A DNA stretch of 64,000 bases from Butyricicoccus_A sp963620595 (GTDB lineage Bacteria; Bacillota; Clostridia; Oscillospirales; Butyricicoccaceae): positions 124,001-188,000 of the forward strand of contig CAVFAY010000001.1 in NCBI GenBank assembly GCA_963620595.1, in the 5' to 3' direction. Shown here in pieces: positions 1 to 8,383 of this stretch (its first letter is position 1; each line of letters starts with the position of its first letter). The translations under genes and the position numbers were made by a program. The notes under the pieces were generated by a model that did not search any database, was not told where the DNA came from, and saw nothing but the letters and a program-made list of their open reading frames with translations.

Positions 1-224
1 ACACACACACATTTTTCCCGCTTCCATGCGTCTGCGAGAATCGCGTGCGTGTCAATTTCTTCTGCTGTTGACCAGTACGCGAACAAGACGTTGGCGCGTT
101 GGTATTCCGAGCTTTCCAATACATGTTGACAAATCTGACGGTCAATCGACTGCTTTTTTTCCATTGGCATTGTTCTGCGCTGTTGCAGCAGCAACGCACG
201 CAGCTGCTTTTTCTGTGTCTCCAT
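1..224 (-). CDS. 5-formyltetrahydrofolate cyclo-ligase, N-terminal part (cut by window edge)
   Basis: This frame runs off the left edge of the window and gives the first 74 residues of the protein. The N-terminus starts METQKKQLRALLLQQRR and continues with a segment reading VLFAYWSTAEEIDT, which matches the basic N-terminal helix and the first strand/loop of the 5-FCL (MTHFS/YgfA) family. The enzyme uses ATP to convert 5-formyl-THF to 5,10-methenyl-THF in the cytosol, feeding one-carbon metabolism. The ATG lies one base after the stop of the DJ-1-like gene, so translation is probably coupled. It shares an operon with thyX, which consumes methylene-THF, so the folate context fits. The C-terminal catalytic half is not visible. 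Confidence 0.8.
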   Translation of the reverse strand, partial: METQKKQLRALLLQQRRTMPMEKKQSIDRQICQHVLESSEYQRANVLFAYWSTAEEIDTHAILADAWKREKCVC

Positions 225-225
225 C

Positions 226-765
226 TCAGCGGCTCTCAATTCCATGACGAACTGCTTGGACAGCCTCCGCGCCACGCAATACCTCTACCATCTTAAGTCC
301 CAGCTCAATGGATGCTGCTGCGCCACAGGCGGTAATGACTTTTCCATCCACGCATACCATGCAGTCCTTACGCACATGGGCAGATCCCATCTTATCATCA
401 ACGCTAAAATGGCAAACCGCTTGCTTGCCGTCCAGAGCGCCCTTTGCTGCCAAAACAGACGGTGCTGCACAAATCGCTGTTAGATAGCAATCATGCTGCA
501 TAGCATATGCGATAGCTTTGTCAATGACCGGCTTATCAAAATAATGCTTGGTTCCCGGGCCGCCCGGCAGAAAAATCATCTCGCAGTCGGACAAATCCAA
601 CTGTTCCGGCGTGATGTCTGCCTCGATAATAAAGCCCAGCTTACTGGTGATGGTTTTGCCAGTCACACCGACACGGGTAAACGGAATCCCTGCGCGAGAC
701 AGCATGTCCAGTGGGGCGATCAACTCCGTATCTTCATATCCATCTACATGAAAAACATAAACCAT
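226..765 (-). CDS. DJ-1/PfpI family protein
   Basis: The 179-residue protein has the single-domain DJ-1/ThiJ/PfpI fold signature. It shows the early GYEDTE segment (Glu11/Glu14), the LPGGPG turn near residues 66-71, and the nucleophile-elbow cysteine Cys99 in TAICAAPSVLA. Length matches the DJ-1 subfamily. Members act as protein or methylglyoxal deglycases, glyoxalase III enzymes or redox chaperones, and the exact activity cannot be chosen from sequence. It lies 21 bp after the GNAT gene and abuts the 5-FCL gene, so it is a middle gene of the thyX operon. A DJ-1 gene next to 5-FCL is a plausible stress or one-carbon pairing, but that is inference. Confidence 0.85.
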   Translation of the reverse strand: MVYVFHVDGYEDTELIAPLDMLSRAGIPFTRVGVTGKTITSKLGFIIEADITPEQLDLSDCEMIFLPGGPGTKHYFDKPVIDKAIAYAMQHDCYLTAICAAPSVLAAKGALDGKQAVCHFSVDDKMGSAHVRKDCMVCVDGKVITACGAAASIELGLKMVEVLRGAEAVQAVRHGIESR

Positions 766-786
766 ATGCTTGACTTGCCTCCTTTA

Positions 787-1605
787 TCAGTTAAACAGCA
801 AATTAAAATATCCATCCTGCGCCGGTGTATCATCGTGATACCGAATGCAGCCCAGTTTTTGTTCGTTTCCTTCAAAGGTCAATCGCATGGTCTGACAGTG
901 CAGTTGCTGCAGAACAGCTTGTGCCAAAGCGTCTTTCTTTGCACCGTAGATCTCTTGTGCCCACAGCTTACCTGCACCGTCATGCCAGACAAAGGCATAT
1001 GCGGTCAATGTGCCCCGTTGCTCAAGTCCATACACTCCGGCACCGAGCGCATCAAACAATGTGAACTGCTGCTTCCAGTCCTGCTCTGTGCGAAGCAGAT
1101 GCATTCCCTGTCCCTGCGTATACAGTTGGTTTAACGCCGGAATATCGCCGGTATTCAAACGTCGGAACCTGCCATCGACCTGTTTATCTGTACTCTTGAT
1201 GATTTGATTGGACACATAAAATGCAGGTTGATAACCAAATTGATCGTAAAAGCCATACAGCCATTCTTCCTGCGGAATCAAGACAGACGCAGCGCGTCCT
1301 TGCTTTTGATCCCAATCAAACGAAGCTTGCAGCAGACGATCCATTCGGTGCTGTCGGCGATATTCCGGTGCTGTGCAGGCGCCATAAATATAGGTTACCG
1401 GACGCACGCCGCGTGCATCACGCAGCTGATACGGCAGCATCTGAACCATAGCACACAGCGTGCCATCATCTTCATCAACGAGTGTCACATCCGAACGATA
1501 GACGTTCGCAAAGAACCACTCTCGAAATGCCTCATCACCCGGAAAGCAGCGCGTCCACAGAGATACAACCGCTTCTAAGTCTTCCTGTTCTACCCATCGA
1601 ATCAT
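787..1605 (-). CDS. GNAT family N-acetyltransferase (Eis-like N-terminal domain)
   Basis: This is a 272-residue protein with a GNAT fold in its N-terminal half. The strand/loop YIYGACTAPEYRRQHRMDRL corresponds to the acetyl-CoA-binding motif A, and a typical FYDQFGYQPAF segment follows. The usual R-x-x-G-x-G pyrophosphate loop is degenerate here (RRQHRM), so acetyl-CoA binding may be atypical. The C-terminal half resembles the second GNAT-like domain of Eis-type proteins but lacks the SCP2-like domain, being shorter than the roughly 400 residues of Eis. It overlaps the upstream DUF2156 gene by 4 bp, indicating translational coupling. The substrate is unknown. Confidence 0.75.
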   Translation of the reverse strand: MIRWVEQEDLEAVVSLWTRCFPGDEAFREWFFANVYRSDVTLVDEDDGTLCAMVQMLPYQLRDARGVRPVTYIYGACTAPEYRRQHRMDRLLQASFDWDQKQGRAASVLIPQEEWLYGFYDQFGYQPAFYVSNQIIKSTDKQVDGRFRRLNTGDIPALNQLYTQGQGMHLLRTEQDWKQQFTLFDALGAGVYGLEQRGTLTAYAFVWHDGAGKLWAQEIYGAKKDALAQAVLQQLHCQTMRLTFEGNEQKLGCIRYHDDTPAQDGYFNLLFN

Positions 1606-2504
1606 GCTTTCACCGCCATATACTTTTTGCCCATCATGACCGGATGATAGGACAACTTGGCCTTGCGCAAGCCTTCCAGACCCAAGTCATCCTCTCGGTT
1701 GACATACGTATATCCTTCCATGACATGCTGTACAAACTGCTGGTTAATCATCGGATATGCACCCGGAATAGATGCCTCTGCCTTTTCCAACTGGACAACA
1801 AAAGTATCATGGCTGACCGGACATCCCATTGTAAACGCAATTACCTTGCCGTCCAGACGCAAAATACCACCCTTCATGCCAAGCGCCTCTCGATGATTCA
1901 GTGCCAGAGAAACAGCGCAGGTCTCACCGGAATACATCAAGCCATTCGGACAGTTGTCACCGTCTTGTGCCCAGTGAATGTGAAAATCATAGGCCTCCTG
2001 CTTGTTTGCATCGGTGATCTCTTCATAGGACCAACGTCCGTCATAGGTCTTTTTGAAGCGATTGATAAAATTCCGCTTGGACTGCAATTTTTTTCCGGAC
2101 AGCGTTGCCATTTTATTGACATCATAAATATAATCTGCGCCGTCAATGTAATCGGAAATCACGTAGTATCCCGGCAAAACTGCTTCAAATTCCTGAATCA
2201 TGTCTTCCGGAATACAGCACAGCGTAAATGGAATGCCACGCTCTGCGGCGTCGGCCTCCAAATCCAGCATGACTTTTTTCAAATCTCCAGAGCCAATCGG
2301 CGCGAGATACATCGGTGTCTTGTCTGGAAACGTTTCCATCTTGATGAGCAAATAGCCCTCGTGGATACAAATTTGCGTGTTGTAGTGATCTTTCCAAATA
2401 AACAAATCCGTAAAGCAGTGCTCACACAGTCTATAATTCTGTTTGAACAGGCAAGCCTCAGCCCTCGCTTTGTCTTCTAATTGAATTGGATGAAATGCTA
2501 ACAT
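1602..2504 (-). CDS. DUF2156 (phosphatidylglycerol lysyltransferase C-terminal-like) protein
   Basis: The 300-residue soluble protein begins MLAFHPIQLEDKARAEACL and contains the segment LSGKKLQSKRNFINRFKKTY, typical of DUF2156 proteins related to the aminoacyl-tRNA-dependent transferase domain of MprF, built from two GNAT-like halves. No membrane segments are present, unlike full-length MprF, so this is the stand-alone clostridial form whose substrate is unknown. The start is supported by an AAGGAG element upstream. It overlaps the downstream GNAT gene by 4 bp, so two acyltransferase-fold proteins are made as a coupled pair. Assignment of family is firm; function is not. Confidence 0.8.
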   Translation of the reverse strand: MLAFHPIQLEDKARAEACLFKQNYRLCEHCFTDLFIWKDHYNTQICIHEGYLLIKMETFPDKTPMYLAPIGSGDLKKVMLDLEADAAERGIPFTLCCIPEDMIQEFEAVLPGYYVISDYIDGADYIYDVNKMATLSGKKLQSKRNFINRFKKTYDGRWSYEEITDANKQEAYDFHIHWAQDGDNCPNGLMYSGETCAVSLALNHREALGMKGGILRLDGKVIAFTMGCPVSHDTFVVQLEKAEASIPGAYPMINQQFVQHVMEGYTYVNREDDLGLEGLRKAKLSYHPVMMGKKYMAVKA

Positions 2505-2536
2505 AAAAAAGAGTAAACTCCTTAAAAAATGAGAGA

Positions 2537-3196
2537 TTAACGAATAGTATTGAGAACCCGTTCCACCAGTTCCTGTGAAATGTCCTCAATAGTGCGAATA
2601 TCCGCGCCGCTGGTGCAGCGAATCCGCTGCCAGCCAAACTGATCTGCGAGCTGAGAAGCTGTCTGATAACATTTTTTCAGGTATCCAAGATCTTTCTCGT
2701 GAATATCCTGTGTCTTCCCCTGTCGGTGTTCCAGAAGATTCTTGACAGCTTCCGTCGGCATATCCAGGAAAAACACCTGATCCGGTGCCGGAATGCCCAT
2801 AATTCGATATTCAAAATCAAACAGCCAATCCAGAAAAGCCTTCTGTTCTTCCCCTTCCAGCTTAGATGCCTGATGCACGGCGTTGGAGGTTGTGTATCTG
2901 TCCGCCAAAATCAGACCGCCGTTTTCATAATAGTCTTTCCATTCCGTCTGATAGGATGCATAGCGGTCAACGGCGAAAAAGGTAGAAGCTGTATATGCGC
3001 TCACATTGTCTGGATGCGTGCCGAATTTTCCGCCGAGATACATACGAATGAGCGCGGAGGATTCTTCCTGATAGCGTGGAAAGACCAGCCTGCGATAGGT
3101 GATATCCCGCGCATCCAGCGCCTGACACAGCCGTTCAAACTGGGTAGACTTGCCCGAGGCATCGGTTCCTTCTAAAACCAGCAGTTTTCCGCTCAT
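2537..3196 (-). CDS. tmk: Thymidylate kinase
   Basis: The 219-residue protein phosphorylates dTMP to dTDP with ATP in the cytosol. The P-loop GTDASGKST lies at residues 10-18, a DRY-type segment reads ILADRYTTSNAVHQ, and the nucleotide-binding pattern of the family is otherwise complete. I chose the ATG at 3196 because it forms an ATGA overlap with the thyX stop and has GGAG eight bases upstream; a GTG nine bases earlier would sit on top of that ribosome-binding site. It directly follows thyX, so dTMP synthesis and its phosphorylation are translationally coupled. The sequence belongs to the somewhat divergent clostridial Tmk group. Confidence 0.93.
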   Translation of the reverse strand: MSGKLLVLEGTDASGKSTQFERLCQALDARDITYRRLVFPRYQEESSALIRMYLGGKFGTHPDNVSAYTASTFFAVDRYASYQTEWKDYYENGGLILADRYTTSNAVHQASKLEGEEQKAFLDWLFDFEYRIMGIPAPDQVFFLDMPTEAVKNLLEHRQGKTQDIHEKDLGYLKKCYQTASQLADQFGWQRIRCTSGADIRTIEDISQELVERVLNTIR

Positions 3197-3969
3197 TTGG
3201 CACACTCCTGTCGAATCGCTTCATACTTTGCGCGAACTTCTGCCGCTTTGCCGCAAGTCATCTTGCCTTCCGAACAGGCACCGCAGGTGCAGGCAGGACC
3301 TGCCTTGCGGAACAACGTCGGCGCAACCGCGCAAACCTGCTTGTACATCTCCTCTGCCAGCTCTCGGATTTCCCATTGAGCACGATTGCAGCAGCGCAGA
3401 CGGAAAAAATTATGTAACGATCGAGCATTCGCAGTCATCACCATTTTGGTCGCACAAGCATTCGGCAGCACATAGCGTGCATCCTCAATCGCCTTTTTTT
3501 CTGCCTTGCGGCGTGCCTCTTTTTCCGTGCAGCCCTCATCTAAAAACGTCTGCATATGCTTTTTTTGCAGAATCGCTGTCAGATTTTCATACATTTTCTG
3601 GTCATCCGCCATTGCCTGAAGAAAGGCCTCCTTTGCTTCCGGCACGGCCTCAATCTCGTGCGGCACAACAAATTCAAACGCATTTTCCTTGACATATCGC
3701 TGCGACTGCACGCTGAACGATGCCATGCGATGGCGCGTAATCTGCGCCAGCAGAGAGCGTGAGACACCTTCAATAGCAAAGGTAAATGAAGCGTGTTCAA
3801 TCGGGCTTTCGTGCCCAATGTCTGTGAGCATCGTCAAATAGGATTTGGTTGTCTCTTCGTCCAGACCGTCAAGCAATGTGTCCACGGTTGCCGCGGAATA
3901 GCAGGTTTTCGCAGCAGCAGAAATCAGTTGTTCCGGCGATGGTGTATAGGCAATCAGTTTCACATTCAT
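3193..3969 (-). CDS. thyX: FAD-dependent thymidylate synthase
   Basis: ThyX makes dTMP from dUMP with methylene-THF and reduced FAD, without using THF as reductant. The diagnostic RHR motif is at residues 79-81 in RHRMASFSVQSQRY, the ThyX signature R-H-R-x7-S-x-R-Y region, and a downstream R-x-C segment (FRLRCCNRAQWEIR) supplies conserved dUMP-binding arginines. The 258-residue length fits. The C-terminus carries a cysteine cluster (PACTCGACSEGKMTCG), seen in some clostridial ThyX proteins and possibly metal-binding. The start MNVKLIAYTP has AAGGAAG upstream; in-frame extension further upstream overlaps the wecG-like gene and looks unconserved. Confidence 0.95.
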   Translation of the reverse strand: MNVKLIAYTPSPEQLISAAAKTCYSAATVDTLLDGLDEETTKSYLTMLTDIGHESPIEHASFTFAIEGVSRSLLAQITRHRMASFSVQSQRYVKENAFEFVVPHEIEAVPEAKEAFLQAMADDQKMYENLTAILQKKHMQTFLDEGCTEKEARRKAEKKAIEDARYVLPNACATKMVMTANARSLHNFFRLRCCNRAQWEIRELAEEMYKQVCAVAPTLFRKAGPACTCGACSEGKMTCGKAAEVRAKYEAIRQECAK

Positions 3970-3989
3970 ATTGTAAACTTCCTTATTTC

Positions 3990-4724
3990 TTAGTTTTCTT
4001 TTCCGGTGATCTTCGCGCCAATGACCGTGAGAAGGAACTTCGGCAGAGCGGTCATACGCTTGGCACGCCATGGCTCTTTCTTTAAGCGATAAAACCATTC
4101 CAAACCATGATCAACATAGAAATCCGGTGCGCGCTCTACTACGCCCGCATAGACATCAAGCGAGCCGCCCAGACCGCATAACAGCGTACCGTTCAGCTCA
4201 TCGAGATAGGTATTCATAAAAATTTCCTGCTTCGGCGCACCCAAGCAAACCAAAATGACATCCGAATGACCGACAGAGTTAATATCTCGAATCGCTTCTT
4301 CTTCGCTCTTAAAATATCCGTCTCGACAGCCATTGATAATCAGATTCGGGTGCTTTTTCTTTAAATTTTCTGCTGCTTTTTGTGCAACACCCGGCTTAGC
4401 GCCGAACAGGAACAGGCTTCTGCCTTCTTTTTCCATTTCGGCAATCAAATCAGCAGCAAATTCGATGCCAGCTACTTTTTCTGTCAACGGCTTATTCAAA
4501 ATCTTTGCTGCATGTACCACGCCAATGCCGTCCGGCAAAACCAGTGTCGCCGCATTGAGCAGCTTTTTTAGCTGCGGATTGCTGCGTGCCATGTACACAA
4601 TTTCTGAGTTCGGTGTGACGACATAGCCTTTTTTCCCCTGTCGAATTACATCCATCGCTCGCTGTACAGCTTCTTGTTTTGTAATGGCATCGAATTTGAC
4701 GCCAAGAATGGAAACCTTATTCAT
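3990..4724 (-). CDS. WecG/TagA/CpsF family glycosyltransferase
   Basis: This 244-residue enzyme belongs to the GT26 family, which adds N-acetylmannosamine or a related sugar to an undecaprenyl-linked acceptor in wall polymer or capsule synthesis, at the inner face of the membrane. Family landmarks are TPNSEIVYMAR, PDGIGVVHAAK and the LGAPKQE loop that carries the predicted catalytic region. The start at 4724 has AAAGGAGG eight bases upstream. It is the first gene of the thyX operon, 20 bp before thyX, with a TATAAT box at 4782-4787 upstream. The exact sugar donor cannot be determined, and no other wall-polymer genes are adjacent. Confidence 0.88.
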   Translation of the reverse strand: MNKVSILGVKFDAITKQEAVQRAMDVIRQGKKGYVVTPNSEIVYMARSNPQLKKLLNAATLVLPDGIGVVHAAKILNKPLTEKVAGIEFAADLIAEMEKEGRSLFLFGAKPGVAQKAAENLKKKHPNLIINGCRDGYFKSEEEAIRDINSVGHSDVILVCLGAPKQEIFMNTYLDELNGTLLCGLGGSLDVYAGVVERAPDFYVDHGLEWFYRLKKEPWRAKRMTALPKFLLTVIGAKITGKEN

Positions 4725-4781
4725 ACACTTTTCCTCCTTTTGGGAGCGGATTTTTGTCCAAGCATTTATTCTCAATAATTC

Positions 4782-4810
4782 ATTATATCATAGCCCATGC
4801 AAAAAGGGAA
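4782..4810 (-). promoter_or_regulatory. Putative promoter of the wecG-like/thyX operon
   Basis: On the minus strand a perfect TATAAT (4782-4787) stands about 60 bases upstream of the wecG-like start. The -35 region 17 nt further (TTCCCT) is poor, so the call rests on the -10 box and its position at the head of the operon. Confidence 0.4.
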
Positions 4811-4898
4811 AGAAAAATCACGAAGATCTATATTTTCGGTCATTATATCAGTTCTATCCCATCGTTTCAACTATAATTCTGTAAACAAATTCATAAGA

Positions 4899-4931
4899 AT
4901 GCCGCTCATCCTGTTTTCGGAAGAGCGGCAT
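4899..4931 (-). terminator. Terminator downstream of tyrS
   Basis: A perfect 9-bp inverted repeat (4899-4907 with 4923-4931, ATGCCGCTC/GAGCGGCAT) begins 14 bases after the tyrS stop. The T-tract is stronger on the plus-strand side (CTATTTTTC) than on the minus side, so it may act in both directions. Confidence 0.6.
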
Positions 4932-4944
4932 CTATTTTTCGATA

Positions 4945-6171
4945 TTACAGCGTTACCTTGCGGAAGGATTTCTTACCCTTGCGGATAATCATGCCTTCTC
5001 CGGCAAACGCATCTGCGTCGTAATCAGCATAGACATCGGTGACCTTCTCATCGTTGATGGTCAAACCGCCCTGCTGAATGGTGCGGCGAGCTTCGCTCTT
5101 AGACTTCACTAAGCCAGTTTTTACCAGCAGATCCATGGCACCGATTTTACCGTCGGTCAGATCCTCTGCAGTCAGTACTGTGGTCGGCATATCAGCAGAA
5201 GCGCCACCGGAGAATGCAGCCTTTGCGGCGTTCATTGCCTTCTCTGCTTCTTCCTTGCCGTGAACCATGGCAGTGATTTCGTATGCCAGACGCTCCTTAG
5301 CTTTATTCAGACCAGCGCCTTCCAGCTTTTCATACTCTGCAATTTCTTCCAGAGACATAAAGGTCAGCATCTTCATGACACGAATAACATCTGCATCATT
5401 GATGTTTCTCCAATACTGGAAGAACTCATACGGAGAAGTCTTTTCCGGATCGAGCCATACAGCACCCTTTTCGGTCTTGCCCATCTTCTTGCCTTCCGAT
5501 GTAGTCAACAGCGTAAAGGTCAGACCATACGCATCGTCCTTGCCATCTACACGACGAATCAGGTCAGCACCGTTGATGATGTTTGACCACTGGTCATCGC
5601 CGCCCAGCTCCAAATGGCAACCCTTGGTACGGTACAGGTGCAGGAAGTCATAGCTCTGCAGCAGCATGTAGTTGAACTCGATAAAGCTCAGACCTTTTTC
5701 CAGACGCGTCTTGAAGCACTCGGCTGTCAACATACGGTTGACAGAGAAATGAACGCCTACCTCGCGCAGAAAGTCCATGTAATTGAACTTCAGAATCCAA
5801 TCTGCATTGTTGAGCATGGTTGCTTTTCCATCATCAAAATCAACCAGTCTGCGCATTTGCTTGCGGAAGCACTCTGCATTGTGGTTGATCTGCTCCTTGG
5901 TCAGCATCTTACGCATATCTGTCTTGCCAGTCGGGTCACCAATCATAGTCGTACCGCCGCCGATGAGGGCAATCGGATGATGGCCAGCCTTCTGCAAGCG
6001 AGACATAACAACCAGCTGTAGGAAGTGTCCGACATGCAGTGAATCAGCTGTTGCATCAAAACCAATATAGAATGCCGTCTGATGGTTATCCAGCAGATCG
6101 CGGACTTTTTCCTCGTTTGTGCACTGGGCAATTAAGCCACGTGCCTGAAGTTCTTCGTAAACTTGTGACAT
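4945..6171 (-). CDS. tyrS: Tyrosyl-tRNA synthetase
   Basis: TyrS charges tRNA-Tyr with tyrosine in the cytosol. The 408-residue protein has the class I HIGH-like motif HVGH at residues 46-49, the KMSKS-like motif KMGKT in the segment SEGKKMGKT, and a C-terminal S4 RNA-binding domain beginning near GLVKSKSEARRTI. Length is typical for the bacterial TyrRS. The gene follows recN by 47 bp with an AAAGGG ribosome-binding site. No T-box leader fits in this short gap, so unlike many Firmicutes tyrS genes it appears to be read from the upstream operon. A terminator hairpin follows. Confidence 0.97.
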   Translation of the reverse strand: MSQVYEELQARGLIAQCTNEEKVRDLLDNHQTAFYIGFDATADSLHVGHFLQLVVMSRLQKAGHHPIALIGGGTTMIGDPTGKTDMRKMLTKEQINHNAECFRKQMRRLVDFDDGKATMLNNADWILKFNYMDFLREVGVHFSVNRMLTAECFKTRLEKGLSFIEFNYMLLQSYDFLHLYRTKGCHLELGGDDQWSNIINGADLIRRVDGKDDAYGLTFTLLTTSEGKKMGKTEKGAVWLDPEKTSPYEFFQYWRNINDADVIRVMKMLTFMSLEEIAEYEKLEGAGLNKAKERLAYEITAMVHGKEEAEKAMNAAKAAFSGGASADMPTTVLTAEDLTDGKIGAMDLLVKTGLVKSKSEARRTIQQGGLTINDEKVTDVYADYDADAFAGEGMIIRKGKKSFRKVTL

Positions 6172-6218
6172 CGTTTTGAAACCCTTTCTGTTTGTTTATA
6201 AGCGAACCGATGTTTCGG

Positions 6219-7904
6219 TTACTTTTTCTTGTTTGCCGCTGCTCGCTCTAAAAGTTCGGCAGCATTTTGCATGGAAAGCTCAGTGATGGTATCTCCAGAC
6301 AGCATTCGCGCCAGCTCGCCCACGCGTTCTTCTTCATTGAGATTGAATACATCCGTAAATGTATATTCTTCTGACAGGGATTTTTTTATCAGTAAATGAT
6401 GATCGCCCATCGCTGCCAGCTGCGGCAAATGCGTGACACATAGTGTTTGCTTTCTGCGCGAGATTTCTCCCAGCTTGAGTGCGATCTTCTGCGCAGCCCT
6501 GCCGCTGACACCGGTATCAATCTCATCAAAAATAAGTGTACCCACATCTTCCGTCTGCGTCAAGACATTTTTTATCGCAAGCATGATGCGGGACAGCTCG
6601 CCACCCGATGCAATCTTGGACAACGGCTTAACCGGTTCCCCCGGATTGGTCGAAATGAGGAAACGAACCTCGTCCATGCCGTGCGGATTGAGTTTGGTTT
6701 GGCTGGACACTTGAATGCTAATACGCACTTTTGGCATGTCCAAATCTTTCAGCTGTTCGACGATTTTTGCTTCCAGCAATTCTGCCGCTTGACGGCGACG
6801 CTTGGACAGCTCACCCGCAATTTCCCGCGCCTTTGTCAGTGTCTGATGGTATTCTTCCATCATTTCATCCTTTCGGTCGTCTGCATTCTCCAGCTCTCCC
6901 AATTCTTTGGACGCCTTATCATAGTATGCGAGCACTTCTTCTACCGTCGCTCCATATTTGCGACGCAGGCGGTAAATGGTATCCAAGCGTTCTTCTACTG
7001 CATCGCGCTCCTGAGGTGAAAAATCAATATCTGTCGCAAGCATCGCAACCGATGCCGCCAGATCCTCTGCTTGATATCGGATTTCTTCCGCTTTCTGTGA
7101 CAGATTGTTCAGATCTTGAGACAGCGTTGCTACATCGGCTAATTCATCTGCCGCGCGGGACAGCAAGTCCATCGCGCCTTCGTCTTCTTCATTGCCGGAG
7201 AGCAGTTTGCTCGCCGCTTGCAGGGAATATGCCAATTGTCCGGCGTTTTCAAAAAACTGTCGCCGCTCTGTTAAACTCTCTTCCTCTCCTGCCTTTAACT
7301 CTGCCGCCGCGATTTCCTCCATCTGGTATCGCAGCATGTCAATGCGCTGCTCGCGCTGCTGTCCGCTCTTTTCCAGCTCACGGATTTTGCTGCGCAGTGT
7401 ATGCAGCTTGGCGTACATCGGCCGAAACTGCTCCAGCAATGGTTCTGCCTCAAAAAAGCTGTCCAGAAAGTCAATGTGATATTCCTCCTGCATCAGCTTT
7501 TGTCCATCATGCTGACCATGAATGTTAATTAAATATGGACTCAGCGTCTTGAGCACAGAAGCAGACACGGGGCGCATATTGACGCGGCACACACTGCGTC
7601 CTTCCGCAGATAATTCGCGCTGAATGCGGACGGTCCCATCCTCTTCGGTATCCAGTCCCAATTCTTCCAGCTGTTGTTTCAAAGCCGGCGGAATATCTTC
7701 AAACACCGCACTGACAAAGCCTTTTTTTGCGCCGTTGCGAATGAGCTCGCGGCTGGTACGCTGTCCTAAAATCGCGCCAATCGAATCGATAATGATAGAT
7801 TTTCCGGCGCCTGTCTCACCCGTCAGCACAGTAAATCCCGGCCGCAAGACAATATCTGCCTGTTCAATGATTGCAATATTCTCGATGTGAAGCAGGCTCA
7901 GCAT
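6219..7904 (-). CDS. recN: DNA repair protein RecN
   Basis: RecN is an SMC-like ATPase that acts on DNA double-strand breaks and promotes recombinational repair. The 561-residue protein has a Walker A motif GETGAGKS at residues 29-36, a central coiled-coil region, the ABC signature SGGELSR at 433-439 and a Walker B LIFDEID near 457-463. It starts 14 bp after the argR stop, in the conserved Firmicutes order nadK-argR-recN. It is the next-to-last gene of the oapA-dxs transcription unit. No anomaly is seen. Confidence 0.97.
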   Translation of the reverse strand: MLSLLHIENIAIIEQADIVLRPGFTVLTGETGAGKSIIIDSIGAILGQRTSRELIRNGAKKGFVSAVFEDIPPALKQQLEELGLDTEEDGTVRIQRELSAEGRSVCRVNMRPVSASVLKTLSPYLINIHGQHDGQKLMQEEYHIDFLDSFFEAEPLLEQFRPMYAKLHTLRSKIRELEKSGQQREQRIDMLRYQMEEIAAAELKAGEEESLTERRQFFENAGQLAYSLQAASKLLSGNEEDEGAMDLLSRAADELADVATLSQDLNNLSQKAEEIRYQAEDLAASVAMLATDIDFSPQERDAVEERLDTIYRLRRKYGATVEEVLAYYDKASKELGELENADDRKDEMMEEYHQTLTKAREIAGELSKRRRQAAELLEAKIVEQLKDLDMPKVRISIQVSSQTKLNPHGMDEVRFLISTNPGEPVKPLSKIASGGELSRIMLAIKNVLTQTEDVGTLIFDEIDTGVSGRAAQKIALKLGEISRRKQTLCVTHLPQLAAMGDHHLLIKKSLSEEYTFTDVFNLNEEERVGELARMLSGDTITELSMQNAAELLERAAANKKK

Positions 7905-7917
7905 ATCGGCACCTCTT

Positions 7918-8370
7918 TTATTTCAAATTTTTCTTAGTTGCTTCGCAAAATTCTACGGCACTCTCGTTGTCCTTCATCGCGATGAACACCGTATCATCAC
8001 CGCTGATCGACCCTAACGCATTAGGCAGCCGCATGGCATCAATCGCATTGGCAGCTGCAGGCGCCAATGCCGGGAACGTCTTAATCACAACAATATTTTG
8101 TGCGGCTGCCACACTGGTCACACATTCTCGAAAAATATTCTGCAAGCGGCTCGCATAGCTGTTTTCTGCTTCCTGTGTGGATGTCGCGTAGCGATATTTT
8201 CCTGACGGAGAAAGAATCTTAATCAGACGAAGTTCTTTGATATCGCGGGAAACTGTCGCCTGTGTTGTCTCATAGCCCAATAGACGCAGGCGCGAAGACA
8301 ACTCTTCCTGCGTCTCAATCTCATTGGTTTCAATGAGCTCCAGAATTTTTGCTTGGCGTTGAAATTTCAT
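7918..8370 (-). CDS. argR: Arginine repressor
   Basis: ArgR is the hexameric, arginine-sensing repressor of arginine biosynthesis and activator of catabolism. The 150-residue protein has an N-terminal winged helix-turn-helix (QEELSSRLRLLGYETTQATV, residues about 21-40, with SRDIKEL following) and a C-terminal oligomerisation/arginine-binding domain ending in GSISGDDTVFIA. Length is typical. The gene lies between nadK and recN as in most Firmicutes, with AAGGTGA upstream of its ATG. No arginine genes are nearby, so its targets are elsewhere. Confidence 0.96.
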   Translation of the reverse strand: MKFQRQAKILELIETNEIETQEELSSRLRLLGYETTQATVSRDIKELRLIKILSPSGKYRYATSTQEAENSYASRLQNIFRECVTSVAAAQNIVVIKTFPALAPAAANAIDAMRLPNALGSISGDDTVFIAMKDNESAVEFCEATKKNLK

Positions 8371-8383
8371 GATAATTCACCTT

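Noticed and set aside
1..12. Dinucleotide run acacacacac at the left edge
   Set aside because: It encodes Cys/Val codons of the truncated 5-FCL gene and is cut by the window, so no repeat can be claimed.
1482..2480. 332-residue plus-strand frame opposite the DUF2156 gene
   Set aside because: It is antisense to a recognisable family member and lacks any motif.
6172..6218. Possible T-box leader before tyrS
   Set aside because: Only 47 bp separate recN and tyrS, which is too short for a T-box; no specifier loop or antiterminator is visible.
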